From: JAGRCP01 sp942490705
GTDB lineage: Bacteria; Chloroflexota; Anaerolineae; Caldilineales; Caldilineaceae
Assembly: GCA_942490705.1 (NCBI GenBank)
Contig: CALNXY010000002.1
Span: forward strand, 62,001 to 126,000
Direction of reading: 5' to 3'
Length of the DNA: 64,000 nucleotides
The notes under the pieces: model-generated
Seen by the model: only the letters and a program-made list of their open reading frames with translations
The model's database searches: none
What the model was told of the DNA's origin: nothing
Made by a program: the position numbers and the translations under genes
In this document: positions 53,700 through 63,172 of the stretch, in pieces
Numbering within the stretch: the stretch's first letter is position 1
Layout: every line of letters starts with the position of its first letter

Positions 53700-53851
53700 A
53701 TGGGTCAAATCAATGTCAATCCGCAAAAAATCATGCGGACGTTTGGTGTGAAACCGGGGACGCTCTGCTTGGTGACAGTCATTTCCCGGGGGGACAAGTT
53801 CCGTTTGGGGCGGCCCCCAAAATGGGGCAAATCGCTGGAAAATCGCGCCCA

Positions 53852-53891
53852 TTGACACTTGTCTGGTATTGCGGTACTGTAACCGTACCAG
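53852..53891 (+). promoter_or_regulatory. Promoter and operator motif, site A (rightward operon)
   Basis: TTGACA (53852-53857), 17 bp, then TACTGT (53875-53880) forms a promoter. It overlaps the 29-bp palindromic motif at 53863-53891, with outer arms CTGGTA and TACCAG. The region 53700-53851 holds no gene. The first gene on this side starts at 53987. Confidence 0.7.
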
Positions 53892-53986
53892 TGTTGATGC
53901 TCGCTTGTTTTCATTGCACTCGATTGGTGAGTTGGATCAGCCTGTTTGTGACTACCCCGCGTGCAATTTTTGATAAGAGACTGGCC

Positions 53987-55348
53987 ATGGCGGTGCAATC
54001 CATGAATCACTTGACAGATTATCCCGATGTCAGCGGTTCCTTAGCCGCCTATGCCAAAGCGGGGCGACTGATTCCGGGTTGGACGCAACTGATTAGTCGG
54101 CGCGCTGATCAGTTCGCCAATGGCGTTAGCCCCATCTATGCGCAGCGCGCCAAGGGGTCCCGTTTTGTCGACGTGGATGGGAACGAATACATTGATTGGG
54201 TGAACGCCGTTGGCGCCATTATTCTCGGCCACGCCGATGATGTGGTTGACGGCGCTGTGAAAGAGCAGATTGACCGCGGTAGCCTCTATACGCTCAACAG
54301 CCTCCTGGAGATTGAACTCGCTGAAGAATTGGTTGCGACCATCCCCAGCGCAGAGATGGTGCGCTACACCAAAGGAGGGGGCGAAGCGTGTGCGGTTGCA
54401 ATCCGTATCGCCCGCGGCATAACGGGACGCGACAAAGTGCTCGTTTGCGGCTATCACGGCTGGCACGATTGGTATCAGGCCGCAAATTTTGGCGTCGATC
54501 CCGACAGCGGCGCCTACCCCTTTGCCGGCATTGAACCGACTGGCGTCCCCCGAGCGTTGGCAGATACGGTCCTCCCCTTTTCGTACGGCAATCTCGACAT
54601 GCTCAAGCGCGTGCTCCTGGAAAATCGCGGCGAGGTCGCCGCGATCATGATGGAGCCTGCCCGTTCCGAACTCCCGCCGCCCAGCTATCTTGAAGGCGTA
54701 CAGTCGTTGGCCGGCGAGCACGGCGTCATCCTGATCTTCGACGAAGTTTCCTGTGGCTGGCGGCTCGCAATTGGCGGCGTGCAGCAGGCGGTAGGCGTTA
54801 CGCCGGACATGACGGTCGTGGCCAAGGCGATGTCAAACGGCTATGCAATGGGCGCCGTGGTCGGCGCACGGAGGGCCATGGCGCCCGCCGCCAGAATGTT
54901 CATTTCCAGCTCGTACTGGAGCGACAATATTGGGCTGGCTGCGGCGCTCACAACGATTCGTGAGCTCAAGCGGCGCGATGCCGAGGCTCGCTTTCGCGAG
55001 ATTGGTGAACTGCTGCGTACCGCGCTGAACGATGCCCTTACCGCAGCCGGTCTTGCCGGCGCATGCGTTGGGCTATATACCAATCCCTATCTGCAAATCA
55101 CGCTGCCGGACGATAGCTTGCGGCCCAAAGTGAATACCCTCTTCGTGCAGGAAATGGCGCGGCGCGGCATTCACTGTCTGCCATCGTTCAAGGCCACGCT
55201 CGCACATACGCCGCGTGATATCGAGCAGACAGCGGCCGCGGCCTACGAGACGTTTCGCATTATTCGCCACGGTCTTGAAGCCGAGCGACTGGATGATCTG
55301 CTGGTTGCCGATCTGAAGAAAGAACCCTTTCGTCGTCAGGTACGCTGA
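53987..55348 (+). CDS. Class III aminotransferase of glutamate-1-semialdehyde aminomutase type
   Basis: A 453-aa PLP enzyme. GSRFVDVDGNEYIDWVNAVG, TKGGGEACAVAIRIARGITG, CGYHGWHDWYQAAN and ILIFDEVSCGWRLA match GSAM and related transaminases; the PLP lysine is in VVAKAMSNGYAMGAVVG. It lacks heme-pathway neighbours, so a catabolic transaminase or aminomutase is more likely than HemL. ATG 53987 (MAVQSM) is chosen because upstream codons show no conservation. First gene of the rightward operon. Confidence 0.85.
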   Translation: MAVQSMNHLTDYPDVSGSLAAYAKAGRLIPGWTQLISRRADQFANGVSPIYAQRAKGSRFVDVDGNEYIDWVNAVGAIILGHADDVVDGAVKEQIDRGSLYTLNSLLEIELAEELVATIPSAEMVRYTKGGGEACAVAIRIARGITGRDKVLVCGYHGWHDWYQAANFGVDPDSGAYPFAGIEPTGVPRALADTVLPFSYGNLDMLKRVLLENRGEVAAIMMEPARSELPPPSYLEGVQSLAGEHGVILIFDEVSCGWRLAIGGVQQAVGVTPDMTVVAKAMSNGYAMGAVVGARRAMAPAARMFISSSYWSDNIGLAAALTTIRELKRRDAEARFREIGELLRTALNDALTAAGLAGACVGLYTNPYLQITLPDDSLRPKVNTLFVQEMARRGIHCLPSFKATLAHTPRDIEQTAAAAYETFRIIRHGLEAERLDDLLVADLKKEPFRRQVR

Positions 55349-55370
55349 AGCGCGATGGGACGATATCCTC

Positions 55371-56315
55371 GTGAAGAACTCCAAAACACGTTATCCGCAA
55401 GCGATCCTTGTCTCCTGCGAAATTCCATGGGATGGGAGCGAGGCGTTGCTGGAAGATGTCTTTCGGCGTGAGGTGCGCCATGTGTTGGCTCACTTTTCTC
55501 ACCTCTATATCTTTGGCACCGCCGGTGAAGGCTATGCTGTCGACATGGCACGCTTTCGGCGGATAGTTGAGATTTTCTACGCTGAAACCCGAGGAACCGG
55601 CGTCCATCCCATGGTCGGCGTTATTGGACTATCGACGGCAAATGTGGTCGAGCGACTTGCGCATGCGTATGCCGTCGGATTTCGCACCTTTCAAATCTCA
55701 CTGCCGGCATGGGGAGCGCTCAATGATCATGAATTGATGACCTTCTTTACCGATGTCTGCGGCTCGTTTCCAGCGGCAAATTTCTTACACTACAACCTTC
55801 CCCGTGCGCAGCGCGTATTGACCGGCTCCGACTATCGCCGTCTTGTCGACGCAGTCCCCAACTTGGTGGCGACCAAGAATACCGGTGGCGGTATCGCGAG
55901 GGCGACCGACCTCATGCGCAATGTGCCCGAGCTTCAGCACTTTTTTGGCGAAGCGAACTTTCCCTTTGGCTGCATGGAGGGCGAGTGCTCGTTGCTCGCA
56001 TCGCTCGGGCCGATGACGCCGCAGAAGGTCTGGGCCTTTTTTGATGCCGGTCGTGCAGGCCGTTGGGACGAATGCTTCCGGCTGCAAAAGGGGCTACGCG
56101 ATCTCCAGGGCAACGTGCTTGGGCCATTGTTTAGCCAACCACATCGATATATGGACGGCGCTTATGACAAAGTCCTCAAGCGTCTGGGCGGATTCGAGGA
56201 GATGCCGCTGAGTCTGCTTTCGCCCTATCAAGGTGTCAGTGAAGAAGCGTATCAGGAGTGCCGTGACATATTGTATACGCAGTACCCGGATTGGATCGCG
56301 TCCGATTTGGCGTGA
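55371..56315 (+). CDS. DapA/NanA-family lyase 1
   Basis: A 314-aa (beta/alpha)8 aldolase of the dihydrodipicolinate synthase superfamily. LYIFGTAGEGYAVDMARF carries the GxxGE pyruvate site; FLHYNLPRA the catalytic Tyr; and LVATKNTGGGIARATD the Schiff-base Lys. Members join or split 2-oxo acids. GTG start at 55371, 22 bp after the aminotransferase stop. Substrate unknown. Confidence 0.85.
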   Translation: MKNSKTRYPQAILVSCEIPWDGSEALLEDVFRREVRHVLAHFSHLYIFGTAGEGYAVDMARFRRIVEIFYAETRGTGVHPMVGVIGLSTANVVERLAHAYAVGFRTFQISLPAWGALNDHELMTFFTDVCGSFPAANFLHYNLPRAQRVLTGSDYRRLVDAVPNLVATKNTGGGIARATDLMRNVPELQHFFGEANFPFGCMEGECSLLASLGPMTPQKVWAFFDAGRAGRWDECFRLQKGLRDLQGNVLGPLFSQPHRYMDGAYDKVLKRLGGFEEMPLSLLSPYQGVSEEAYQECRDILYTQYPDWIASDLA

Positions 56316-56445
56316 CCCGTCTACGCACGATCAGCGAAAAAAGCCAGGGCATCGTCTCACGCGACGCGTCCAGGCGCTATCTCCCATCAGTTGTCCGCCT
56401 CATGGTCGTCCGTATCGGATCCGCCATCATAAGATTGGGAAACTC

Positions 56446-57225
56446 ATGCAAAAAAGCCGAATTCTTCAGAAACTGCGTAGTGGAAAGACAACGCTGACCA
56501 CGAGCAATAGTGCATATACATCCCCGCGCATTGCCGAAATGGTCGGGCTGCTCGACTTCGACGCTCTTTGGATTGACATGGAGCATCAAGACTACGACTA
56601 CAACCAGGTTTTCAACATGGCTTTGGCCTGTCGTGCCACCGGCCTTGACCCACTGGTTCGCATCCGCAAGGGTGATTATTGGTCGTATTCACGGGCCTTT
56701 GAAGCGGGCGCCATCGGCATTATGGTGCCCCACTGCAAGTCCGGCGAGGAGGCCAAACAGATCGCCCGCGCTTCGCGTTTTTCGCCGTTGGGCATGCGCG
56801 GGCTGGATGGGGTCGAAGCGAGTGCGGATTATGGACTGGCGCCCATGGCTGAGTACATGGCTCATGCCAATCAAGAGACCTTTGTTGTCGTACAGATCGA
56901 AGATGCGGAAGCAGTGGAGGACATCGATGCCATTGCCGCCACTGAAGGCATTGACGTGCTCTTCATTGGGCCGGCCGATCTGAGCCAGAGCTTCGGCATT
57001 CCGCTGCAGATCGATCATGCGCTGATGCGGACGGCAGCCGCGCGCGTGGCCGAAGCCGCGGCTCGGCATGGCAAGTGGTGGGGCATCCCTGTAGCGACCG
57101 CACAACAGGGGGCCGAATACTATGAACTCGGCGCGCGTTTTCTTGCTTCGGGATCGGCCATCAGCATTCTTCGCCAAGGCTATATGGCGCTGCGGTCAGA
57201 CTTTGATGAATTGCTGCAGCGCTGA
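56446..57225 (+). CDS. HpcH/HpaI-type aldolase
   Basis: A 259-aa metal-dependent class II aldolase/citrate-lyase-beta-like protein. DALWIDMEHQDYDYNQVF, GIMVPHCKSGEEAKQIARAS, FVVVQIEDAEAVEDIDAIAA (metal Glu) and GIDVLFIGPADLSQSFGI (metal Asp) match the family. It would cleave a 2-keto-3-deoxy acid or a similar 4-hydroxy-2-oxo acid. The start MQKSRIL at 56446 is preferred over the longer frame, whose first ~70 residues overlap the preceding gene. In one operon with the lyase and the M24 peptidase. Confidence 0.85.
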   Translation: MQKSRILQKLRSGKTTLTTSNSAYTSPRIAEMVGLLDFDALWIDMEHQDYDYNQVFNMALACRATGLDPLVRIRKGDYWSYSRAFEAGAIGIMVPHCKSGEEAKQIARASRFSPLGMRGLDGVEASADYGLAPMAEYMAHANQETFVVVQIEDAEAVEDIDAIAATEGIDVLFIGPADLSQSFGIPLQIDHALMRTAAARVAEAAARHGKWWGIPVATAQQGAEYYELGARFLASGSAISILRQGYMALRSDFDELLQR

Positions 57226-57246
57226 TTCACGAATGGAGGGGGCCTC

Positions 57247-58389
57247 ATGAGTATTGGTTCAACTCACGCCGAACAACGGCAACAGACCCATCAATTGTTG
57301 CGTGCGCATGACATCAACACTGCACTCTTTTCTAACCCCCATTCGGTCGCGTGGCTAACCGGATTTGCAGCGCCGGTGCAGTTGGGCCCTAATCCATTTG
57401 CAGGCGGTCCGCCATTGCTCTGGTATGAGAACGGTCACTTCATCTTGTTGATTCTCGATGGATTGATGGGCATGACTGGCGCGCTTGGCGATGCCCCGGA
57501 CTGTCAAGTTATTGCCTATCCCGGCTATACCATTGCACAACCGCTTGACAGTCCTGACGGTCTGCGCAGGGCACTGCGAAACGCGATGGGGCCGCACCGT
57601 GGTGCAATGCCGATCGGTGTCGAGACACAGACTCTGCCGGTTGCGCTGGCAGACGTACTCACCGATGCCGGGCGGGCTAGACCTGTGGCAATCGACGGCT
57701 GGCTCGATGCGCTGCGAATGGTCAAGACCGATGAGGAACTGGCTACGTTGCGCGCCAATTTTGCGCAAACCGACCTCGGCCATCGGGTTGCGCGGAAGGC
57801 CGTGCGATCCGGTCAGCGCGAGATCGACGTGTGGACCGAGATTCATGGCGCGATTGAGCGGGCTGCCGGCCATCGCGTACCACTGGGCAACGATTGCGTG
57901 GTCAATACCCGCCAGGCCAATATTGGCGGCTGGCCGGAGGCGACTAGGCTTGGGCCGCAGGATTCGATGATCATCGATCTGAGCACGATAGATCAGGGCT
58001 ATTGGAGTGATAGCTGCGCAACGTATTATGCGGGTGACCCTACTCCCGAACAGCGCACCGCCCATCAGCTTGTTGCTGATGCCCTTGACTATGCCGTCAG
58101 CCTGGTACGTCCTGGGGTTAAGGCCAATACCATAGACCGAAAAACGCGTTCCTTCATTGTCGACGCAGGTTATCCCGACTATCCCCATCATACTGGCCAT
58201 GGCGTTGGTGTGAGCGGACACGAGGAGCCGCGCATTGTGCCCTACAATGAACAGGTGCTGGAGGAAGGCATGGTGATCATGTTGGAACCTGGGATCTACC
58301 TGCCGGGCGAGATCGGCGTGCGGCTCGAGGACGCGCTGCTCGTCACTGCAGATGGCGCGGAAATCTTGACCAAGCACGACAAATTATAG
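57247..58389 (+). CDS. M24-family peptidase (Xaa-Pro aminopeptidase-like)
   Basis: A 380-aa pita-bread-fold enzyme with an N-terminal creatinase-like domain (THQLLRAHDINTALFSNPHS) and a C-terminal M24 domain. The five metal ligands are intact: Asp in SMIIDLSTIDQGYWSDSCAT (two), His in PHHTGHGVGVSGHEEPR, and Glu in MVIMLEPGIYLPGE and GVRLEDALLV. M24B includes proline peptidases, creatinase and ectoine hydrolase, so the C-N bond it cleaves is open. It follows the HpaI gene by 21 bp and ends the rightward operon. Confidence 0.85.
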   Translation: MSIGSTHAEQRQQTHQLLRAHDINTALFSNPHSVAWLTGFAAPVQLGPNPFAGGPPLLWYENGHFILLILDGLMGMTGALGDAPDCQVIAYPGYTIAQPLDSPDGLRRALRNAMGPHRGAMPIGVETQTLPVALADVLTDAGRARPVAIDGWLDALRMVKTDEELATLRANFAQTDLGHRVARKAVRSGQREIDVWTEIHGAIERAAGHRVPLGNDCVVNTRQANIGGWPEATRLGPQDSMIIDLSTIDQGYWSDSCATYYAGDPTPEQRTAHQLVADALDYAVSLVRPGVKANTIDRKTRSFIVDAGYPDYPHHTGHGVGVSGHEEPRIVPYNEQVLEEGMVIMLEPGIYLPGEIGVRLEDALLVTADGAEILTKHDKL

Positions 58390-58712
58390 CGCGAGTCATT
58401 GTCTGCCGGCACAATGCCACGGACATCCTTACGCTTCGTCAACCGTAGAAGAAGTCGTTGAAAAGTCTGCGCTCCCGCTCTGACGGCGGTCGCGGACTCA
58501 AGTTTACCCCTGAAGGAGTCTCTTGCCATCCGCCTCCTTTCACGACTGTTGAGAAGCCCGGCCCTTCAAAATGGGGGCATGTCAGATTCGGGGCGAAACG
58601 TGCCGTAGCCGCGCCACGGGCGCTCCGAGTGACCGAAATGGCCTGGATTGTCCCCGGCGCGTGCCATCTCGCCCTCAGCGCGAAATGCCTCCCTCTTCCA
58701 AAAAAAGGCTCG

Positions 58713-58760
58713 TTGACATATCTACAGGTGCGTGGTATTTTGGTCCTATAAGAGTACCAC
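58713..58760 (+). promoter_or_regulatory. Promoter and operator motif, site B (FadR-type gene)
   Basis: TTGACA (58713-58718), 17 bp, then TATTTT (58736-58741). The -10 lies inside the 29-bp motif (58732-58760), which matches site A at 21 of 29 positions and has outer arms GTGGTA and TACCAC. The surrounding gap 58390-58819 holds no gene I can support. Confidence 0.7.
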
Positions 58761-58819
58761 TGGGGAATCTGCCCACTTTGGCCGCCATCGTTGATTCTTA
58801 GGAACACGATCTGTACGCA

Positions 58820-59533
58820 ATGCTGAAACCACTTGCGCGCGAAACACTGACTGTCCAGGCAACCGATACGCTGCGGCGCTTCATTTTGACAGAGGAACTC
58901 GGTGCTGGGTTCCAACTACCTAGCGAACGCGAGTTGAGTGAGATCCTCTCGGTAAGCCGCAACATCGTGCGCGAGGCGCTCAGCGTTCTGGTCGCGGAGA
59001 AACTGATTGTTAAGCGCGCAGGGCGGGGAATCTTTGTCACAGATTTTGACCGCTCCGCAATCATGCCCAAGATCGCGTTGACGGTCGACTATGACGGCCA
59101 GGATCTCAGTGCGCTGGCGGAAGCACGTGCTGTGGTTGAGCTTGGCGCCGTGGACTTGATGACCGAACGGATTCGGGCAGACCAATTTGCTGCGCTCACA
59201 GCCATCAACAAGTCGCTGGCGGAGAACCTGAGCACCGGGCGCAGTACCATCAGGTACGATATCGACTTCCACACAGTATTGTTCGAATCGACCCACAATG
59301 CGGTGATCATTGATCTGATTCCATTACTGGTTGAGTTTTTTCGCCTATCGGTGATGCACCGGCCAATGACGATTCTACACAACGCCGAGCGAATCATCGA
59401 TGAACATCAACGCATTATCGATGCACTGAAGAGCAAAGAGCCGGCCGCAGTGCGCGACGCCCTGGTTACGCATCTGTACCCAACGGATATCTCTGCGCCC
59501 GAGTCCGCGTGGCTAGCCATTGCTAACGAGTAA
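58820..59533 (+). CDS. FadR-type (FCD) GntR regulator
   Basis: A 237-aa regulator. The N-terminal winged helix has GAGFQLPSERELSEILSVSR and NIVREALSVLVAEKLIVKR; the FCD domain (residues ~90-225) has metal-binding Asp and His in DIDFHTVLFESTHN, IIDEHQRIIDALK and LVTHLYP. FCD domains bind carboxylic acids. It lies between the rightward operon and the second lyase, and the shared operator over its own promoter suggests autoregulation and control of both divergent operons. Confidence 0.9.
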   Translation: MLKPLARETLTVQATDTLRRFILTEELGAGFQLPSERELSEILSVSRNIVREALSVLVAEKLIVKRAGRGIFVTDFDRSAIMPKIALTVDYDGQDLSALAEARAVVELGAVDLMTERIRADQFAALTAINKSLAENLSTGRSTIRYDIDFHTVLFESTHNAVIIDLIPLLVEFFRLSVMHRPMTILHNAERIIDEHQRIIDALKSKEPAAVRDALVTHLYPTDISAPESAWLAIANE

Positions 59534-59667
59534 TCCTTCGCGTCCTTTTACGTTCACTCATGCAGACGATAATCTGTTTGACCTCTAGACGGATCTCTTT
59601 GCTATGAGCTGATATCCGACCGGCACGCCGTACAACCACCTATCATTTGAACGACTGGAGAGGCGCA

Positions 59668-60591
59668 ATGACGATGATTCGCGGGATCTTGCCCGCGCTG
59701 CTCACACCCATGAATGAGGATGGGTCGGAGGTTAACTATGGGGCGTTGTCGGGACTGGTCGAGCGCCATCTGGCAGCAGGCGTTGACGGCTTCTTCGTCT
59801 GTGGTGGATCGGGCGAGGGGCTGCTGTTGCGGCCCGAAGAGAGGCGTGCGATTCTCGGAAATGTTGTGGAACAGGTCGGTGATCGGGCAGTGATCATTGC
59901 CCACGTAGGTGCAATGGCAACGCAAGATGCCGTGGCGCTGGCTGCCCACGCTGCAAGCTTGAATGTAGCCGCCATCGCCGCGGTCCCGCCGATCTACTTT
60001 CGGGTAGACGATGACGCCCTTTGTGAACACTACCGCCTGATCGGTGATGCCGCACCCCGTACGCCCCTATGGGTCTACCAAATTCCAAGTGCAACCGGCG
60101 TCAATATCAACATGACCAAAATGACGCGGCTGCTTGAGACCGGCAACGTCTCCGGGATAAAGTATTCGTCCTACGATCTTTATGACATGGCCAACATACT
60201 GGCGCTGCCCCAGTCCGTCAATGTGCTGTCGGGCTTTGATGAAGTACTGGTTGCCGCGCTCAGCATGGGCGCACACGGCGCCATCGGCAGTACGTACAAC
60301 GTGTTGCCTACGACCTTTGTCCGCCTCTATCGGACAGCGCAGGCCGGTGACTGGGCCGAGGCGCAAGCCCTGCAAAAGCGTGCCAATCGCGTCATTCAGG
60401 CACTCTTGACAGCCCCATTGATGGCTGGACTGAAGGCAATCCTAACCGATCAGGGGATTCCCTGTGGCGTCCCGCGGCGACCAATTCCTGCACTCGATGC
60501 GGAAACGATCCGGGCGTACCTGCAACGGGTCAATGCGGCTGGGCTGAGCGATTTGGAGGCTGAGTCACGCCAACTCATCGCAACGCCATGA
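59668..60591 (+). CDS. DapA/NanA-family lyase 2
   Basis: A 307-aa (beta/alpha)8 aldolase. IRGILPALLTPMNEDGSEVN, FFVCGGSGEGLLLRPEERRA (GxxGE), VYQIPSATGVNINMTKM (Tyr) and VSGIKYSSYDLYDMANIL (Schiff-base Lys) are visible. It resembles N-acetylneuraminate lyase and related 2-keto acid aldolases. The ATG at 59668 follows GGAGAGG. Whether it shares the regulator's control is not shown by an operator copy. Confidence 0.87.
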   Translation: MTMIRGILPALLTPMNEDGSEVNYGALSGLVERHLAAGVDGFFVCGGSGEGLLLRPEERRAILGNVVEQVGDRAVIIAHVGAMATQDAVALAAHAASLNVAAIAAVPPIYFRVDDDALCEHYRLIGDAAPRTPLWVYQIPSATGVNINMTKMTRLLETGNVSGIKYSSYDLYDMANILALPQSVNVLSGFDEVLVAALSMGAHGAIGSTYNVLPTTFVRLYRTAQAGDWAEAQALQKRANRVIQALLTAPLMAGLKAILTDQGIPCGVPRRPIPALDAETIRAYLQRVNAAGLSDLEAESRQLIATP

Positions 60592-60734
60592 TCGATGGAT
60601 GACGCGTATTGACTGGCCCATCCGCCGGTGGCTTTTTGTTCAAATAGGTTGACCGCACGTGAAAGGGATGGCACTTGCGTCGCGGAATGATTACGCTGTA
60701 CAGACTATTGTTCGTTTGATCAACAAGGAGATGC

Positions 60735-62126
60735 ATGATGAAGATTCGCGCACCAATTGTTGGACTATTTGTGCTGATGCTGTTCCTGCTTGCGGGCTGC
60801 ACTGCGCCGGCGGCGGCCCCTGCTCCCGCGGCCGACGCTGATGCGGAAGTCAGTGAGGAAATGATGGATGAAGAGGTCACGCTCGTCTACTGGGCCGATC
60901 CGCGCTTCCAGTTTGTCCAGGGCCTGGAAGACGAAACCCAAGAAGTTGGTGACTATGAGCAGATTCTGGCCGAGCGCTTCATGGAGATGCATCCCAACGT
61001 CACGATTGAGGTTGAGACGCTGGCTTGGGAAGAGCTGTCCACCAAGGTCGCGGCTGCCATCGCTGCCGGCGCAGCCCCGGATGTGCTTAAGGATTACCTG
61101 GGTCGTACCTCTGCTTACGCCAATCAAGGCTTGCTGGAGCCGTTGCAGGACGCAATCCCTGCAGAAGAGTATGAAGATTACCTGCCGAGCCTGGTTGACC
61201 TCTATACCATCAACGATGAGTTACACGGTCTGCCCCTCTTCTTCTGGGTAACGCACATGTATGGCAATCAGGCCCCCTTTATGGAAGCCGGCGCCGAAGC
61301 GCTCCTGCCCGATAGCGAAACAGGCGCCTGGACTTTCGAACAGTTCGAAGAGGCGATGGCGGCAATGGCCGTTGCCGACGAACGCTGGCCGGTGGGTCTC
61401 CAGGTCGGGAGTGAGCAGGGTGACTACAATGTGCTTGGTTTCTTCTGGGGTATGGGGGCAGAACTCTATGAAGACGGCGACTACACCCGTAGCGCACTCA
61501 ACAGCCCGGAAGGCGTCGCTGCGCTAACGAAGCTAGTCGAATGGTACGATGCTGGATATATCATTCCTGGCGCCACGACCATGATTGGCGAGGATGTCAA
61601 TAATGCGATGTACCTTGGACAGTCCGTCATCGCGGGCGGAGGCCTGAGTTCGCTGCCCGTTGCCGAAGCCGCCCAACAGGAAGGCCGCGTCACCGTCGAT
61701 TGGGATCCGTTTATTTCGCTTTATCCTTCTGCTGAGGGCGTTTCGTCGGGCGGCATGGCGGCAGGTCCAACGGGCGCAGTCGTCTTCAAGCAGGATGATC
61801 CGGTCAAGCGTGAGTGGGCCATCGAATTCGCCCGCTTCCTGGCGTCTCCGGAACTGCAGGTCGAATATGCCGTCAATTCCAACCAGTTTCCCTCGCGCCT
61901 TTCCGTGCCGAACCCGTTCGAAGGCAACCCTGATTTCACCCGTGTCAATGCCTGGATTCAAGAGCATGGTGTTGAAGACATGGGTCTGAGTTCGCCAACC
62001 TATGCTGAGGTACGCGTGCTATTGCAGCCGGAACTGCAAGCCGCGTTGCTCGGCGCCAAAACGCCTGAAGAGGCGTTGGCCGACTACGAAGAAAAAGCGA
62101 ATGCCGTCTTGGCAAGAGATCAGTAG
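60735..62126 (+). CDS. ABC transporter solute-binding lipoprotein, family 1
   Basis: A 463-aa extracellular sugar/oligosaccharide-binding protein. The lipobox is LLAGC with Ala/Pro-rich linker after it. The mature part has LVYWADPRFQFVQGLEDETQ, ILAERFMEMHPNVTIEVETL, AGAAPDVLKDYLGRTSAYAN, typical of CUT1 binding proteins. ATG 60735 or 60738 follows AGGAG. It lies after the second lyase with a ~140-bp gap and is followed by permeases; uptake of the cluster's substrate is an inference. Confidence 0.88.
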   Translation: MMKIRAPIVGLFVLMLFLLAGCTAPAAAPAPAADADAEVSEEMMDEEVTLVYWADPRFQFVQGLEDETQEVGDYEQILAERFMEMHPNVTIEVETLAWEELSTKVAAAIAAGAAPDVLKDYLGRTSAYANQGLLEPLQDAIPAEEYEDYLPSLVDLYTINDELHGLPLFFWVTHMYGNQAPFMEAGAEALLPDSETGAWTFEQFEEAMAAMAVADERWPVGLQVGSEQGDYNVLGFFWGMGAELYEDGDYTRSALNSPEGVAALTKLVEWYDAGYIIPGATTMIGEDVNNAMYLGQSVIAGGGLSSLPVAEAAQQEGRVTVDWDPFISLYPSAEGVSSGGMAAGPTGAVVFKQDDPVKREWAIEFARFLASPELQVEYAVNSNQFPSRLSVPNPFEGNPDFTRVNAWIQEHGVEDMGLSSPTYAEVRVLLQPELQAALLGAKTPEEALADYEEKANAVLARDQ

Positions 62127-62144
62127 TTACGATCCACGCATAGA

Positions 62145-62188
62145 CTGTGGGAGGCGGTCGAAGCGGCATGCATTGCCGCCTCCCACAG
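62145..62188 (+). terminator. Attenuator-like hairpin between binding-protein and permease genes
   Basis: CTGTGGGAGGCGG (62145-62157) pairs with CCGCCTCCCACAG (62176-62188) around an 18-nt loop. Such stems let binding proteins be made in excess over permeases. The remaining part up to 62289 contains only the permease leader. Confidence 0.65.
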
Positions 62189-62289
62189 ATTGCTGAAACA
62201 TTCGCCCGCGTGAATAGCGGACGATCCCTCCGTACTGGCAATTTGCCTGAGTTCATGGTTGACGAACGAATCAGGAGTCTTCCCTCGCC

Positions 62290-63171
62290 ATGACAACGCT
62301 CATTAATGAAATCTGGAAAGAGCGCTGGGCCTATCTTTTTTTGCTGCCGGCGCTGATTCCATTCTTTGCGTTTATACTCTGGCCTCTGATGGCGGGGCTG
62401 CGGCTGAGCCTCTATGACGCGCAGCTGGTGGACCGGACCTTTATCGGTTTTGGCAACTTCGTCGAGCTTGCCAACGATGAAGCGTTTCGAATGGCAGTTA
62501 GAAATACCTTCTTCTTCGTGCTCGGCGTCGTGCCGGTGACCGTAACGCTCTCGCTCTTCCTGGCGCTTGTGATTTTCCCCATGCGTTCGGGCGCGCAAGG
62601 CTTTTTTCGCATGGCCTTCTATCTGCCTGTGGTTGCGTCGGGCGTGGTGTTGACGATGGTCTGGCTCTACATCTTCAATCCGACTTACGGCTTGCTCAAT
62701 TATCTATTGAGTCTGATCGGCATCGAACGCATCGCATGGCTCGGACTGATTGAGACCGCGTTGCCGTCCCTGGCCATTGTGGTGATCAGCTGGACGATTG
62801 GGGTTCCGGTCATTCTTTTTATTGCCGGTCTCGCCGGCATCCCTGAATCGCTCTACGACGCCGCCCAGATCGATGGCGCCAATGCCCTGCAGGAGCTCTG
62901 GTATGTGACCTTGCCGCTCTTGCGCCCGACAGTTCTTTTCATTTTGGTGACCCAAACGATTGGCGTCTTTCAAGTCTTCGTTGTTGTACTCCTAATGACC
63001 AGGGGGGGACCGGCAAATTCCACCCAGACCATCGTCTATCGAATCTATGAAACGGCGTTCACGTTCTTTCGCTTTGGCTATGCATCTGCCATGGGTGTTG
63101 TATTGTTACTTATCGTGAGCATTGTTGCTGCGGCGCAGTTCAAGCTACTTGGTGAAGAGGTTCAATACTAA
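62290..63171 (+). CDS. ABC transporter permease, MalF/UgpA type
   Basis: A 293-aa inner-membrane permease with six predicted helices. AYLFLLPALIPFFAFILWPL is the first helix; AAQIDGANALQELWYVTLPL is the EAA motif contacting the ATPase. It has the CUT1 layout and sits before the second permease with a 1-bp gap. Its ATPase gene is not in the window; a shared MsmX-type ATPase may serve. Confidence 0.9.
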   Translation: MTTLINEIWKERWAYLFLLPALIPFFAFILWPLMAGLRLSLYDAQLVDRTFIGFGNFVELANDEAFRMAVRNTFFFVLGVVPVTVTLSLFLALVIFPMRSGAQGFFRMAFYLPVVASGVVLTMVWLYIFNPTYGLLNYLLSLIGIERIAWLGLIETALPSLAIVVISWTIGVPVILFIAGLAGIPESLYDAAQIDGANALQELWYVTLPLLRPTVLFILVTQTIGVFQVFVVVLLMTRGGPANSTQTIVYRIYETAFTFFRFGYASAMGVVLLLIVSIVAAAQFKLLGEEVQY

Positions 63172-63172
63172 G

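Noticed and set aside
53690..53850. Possible fourth copy of the 75-bp repeat (GCCACATGGG and CCCCCAAAATGGGG)
   Set aside because: The ends are about 150 bp apart and the core CAGTCCG is missing.
58440..58700. Frames and repetitive-looking sequence upstream of the FadR gene
   Set aside because: No conserved protein motif or transposase signature; likely intergenic.
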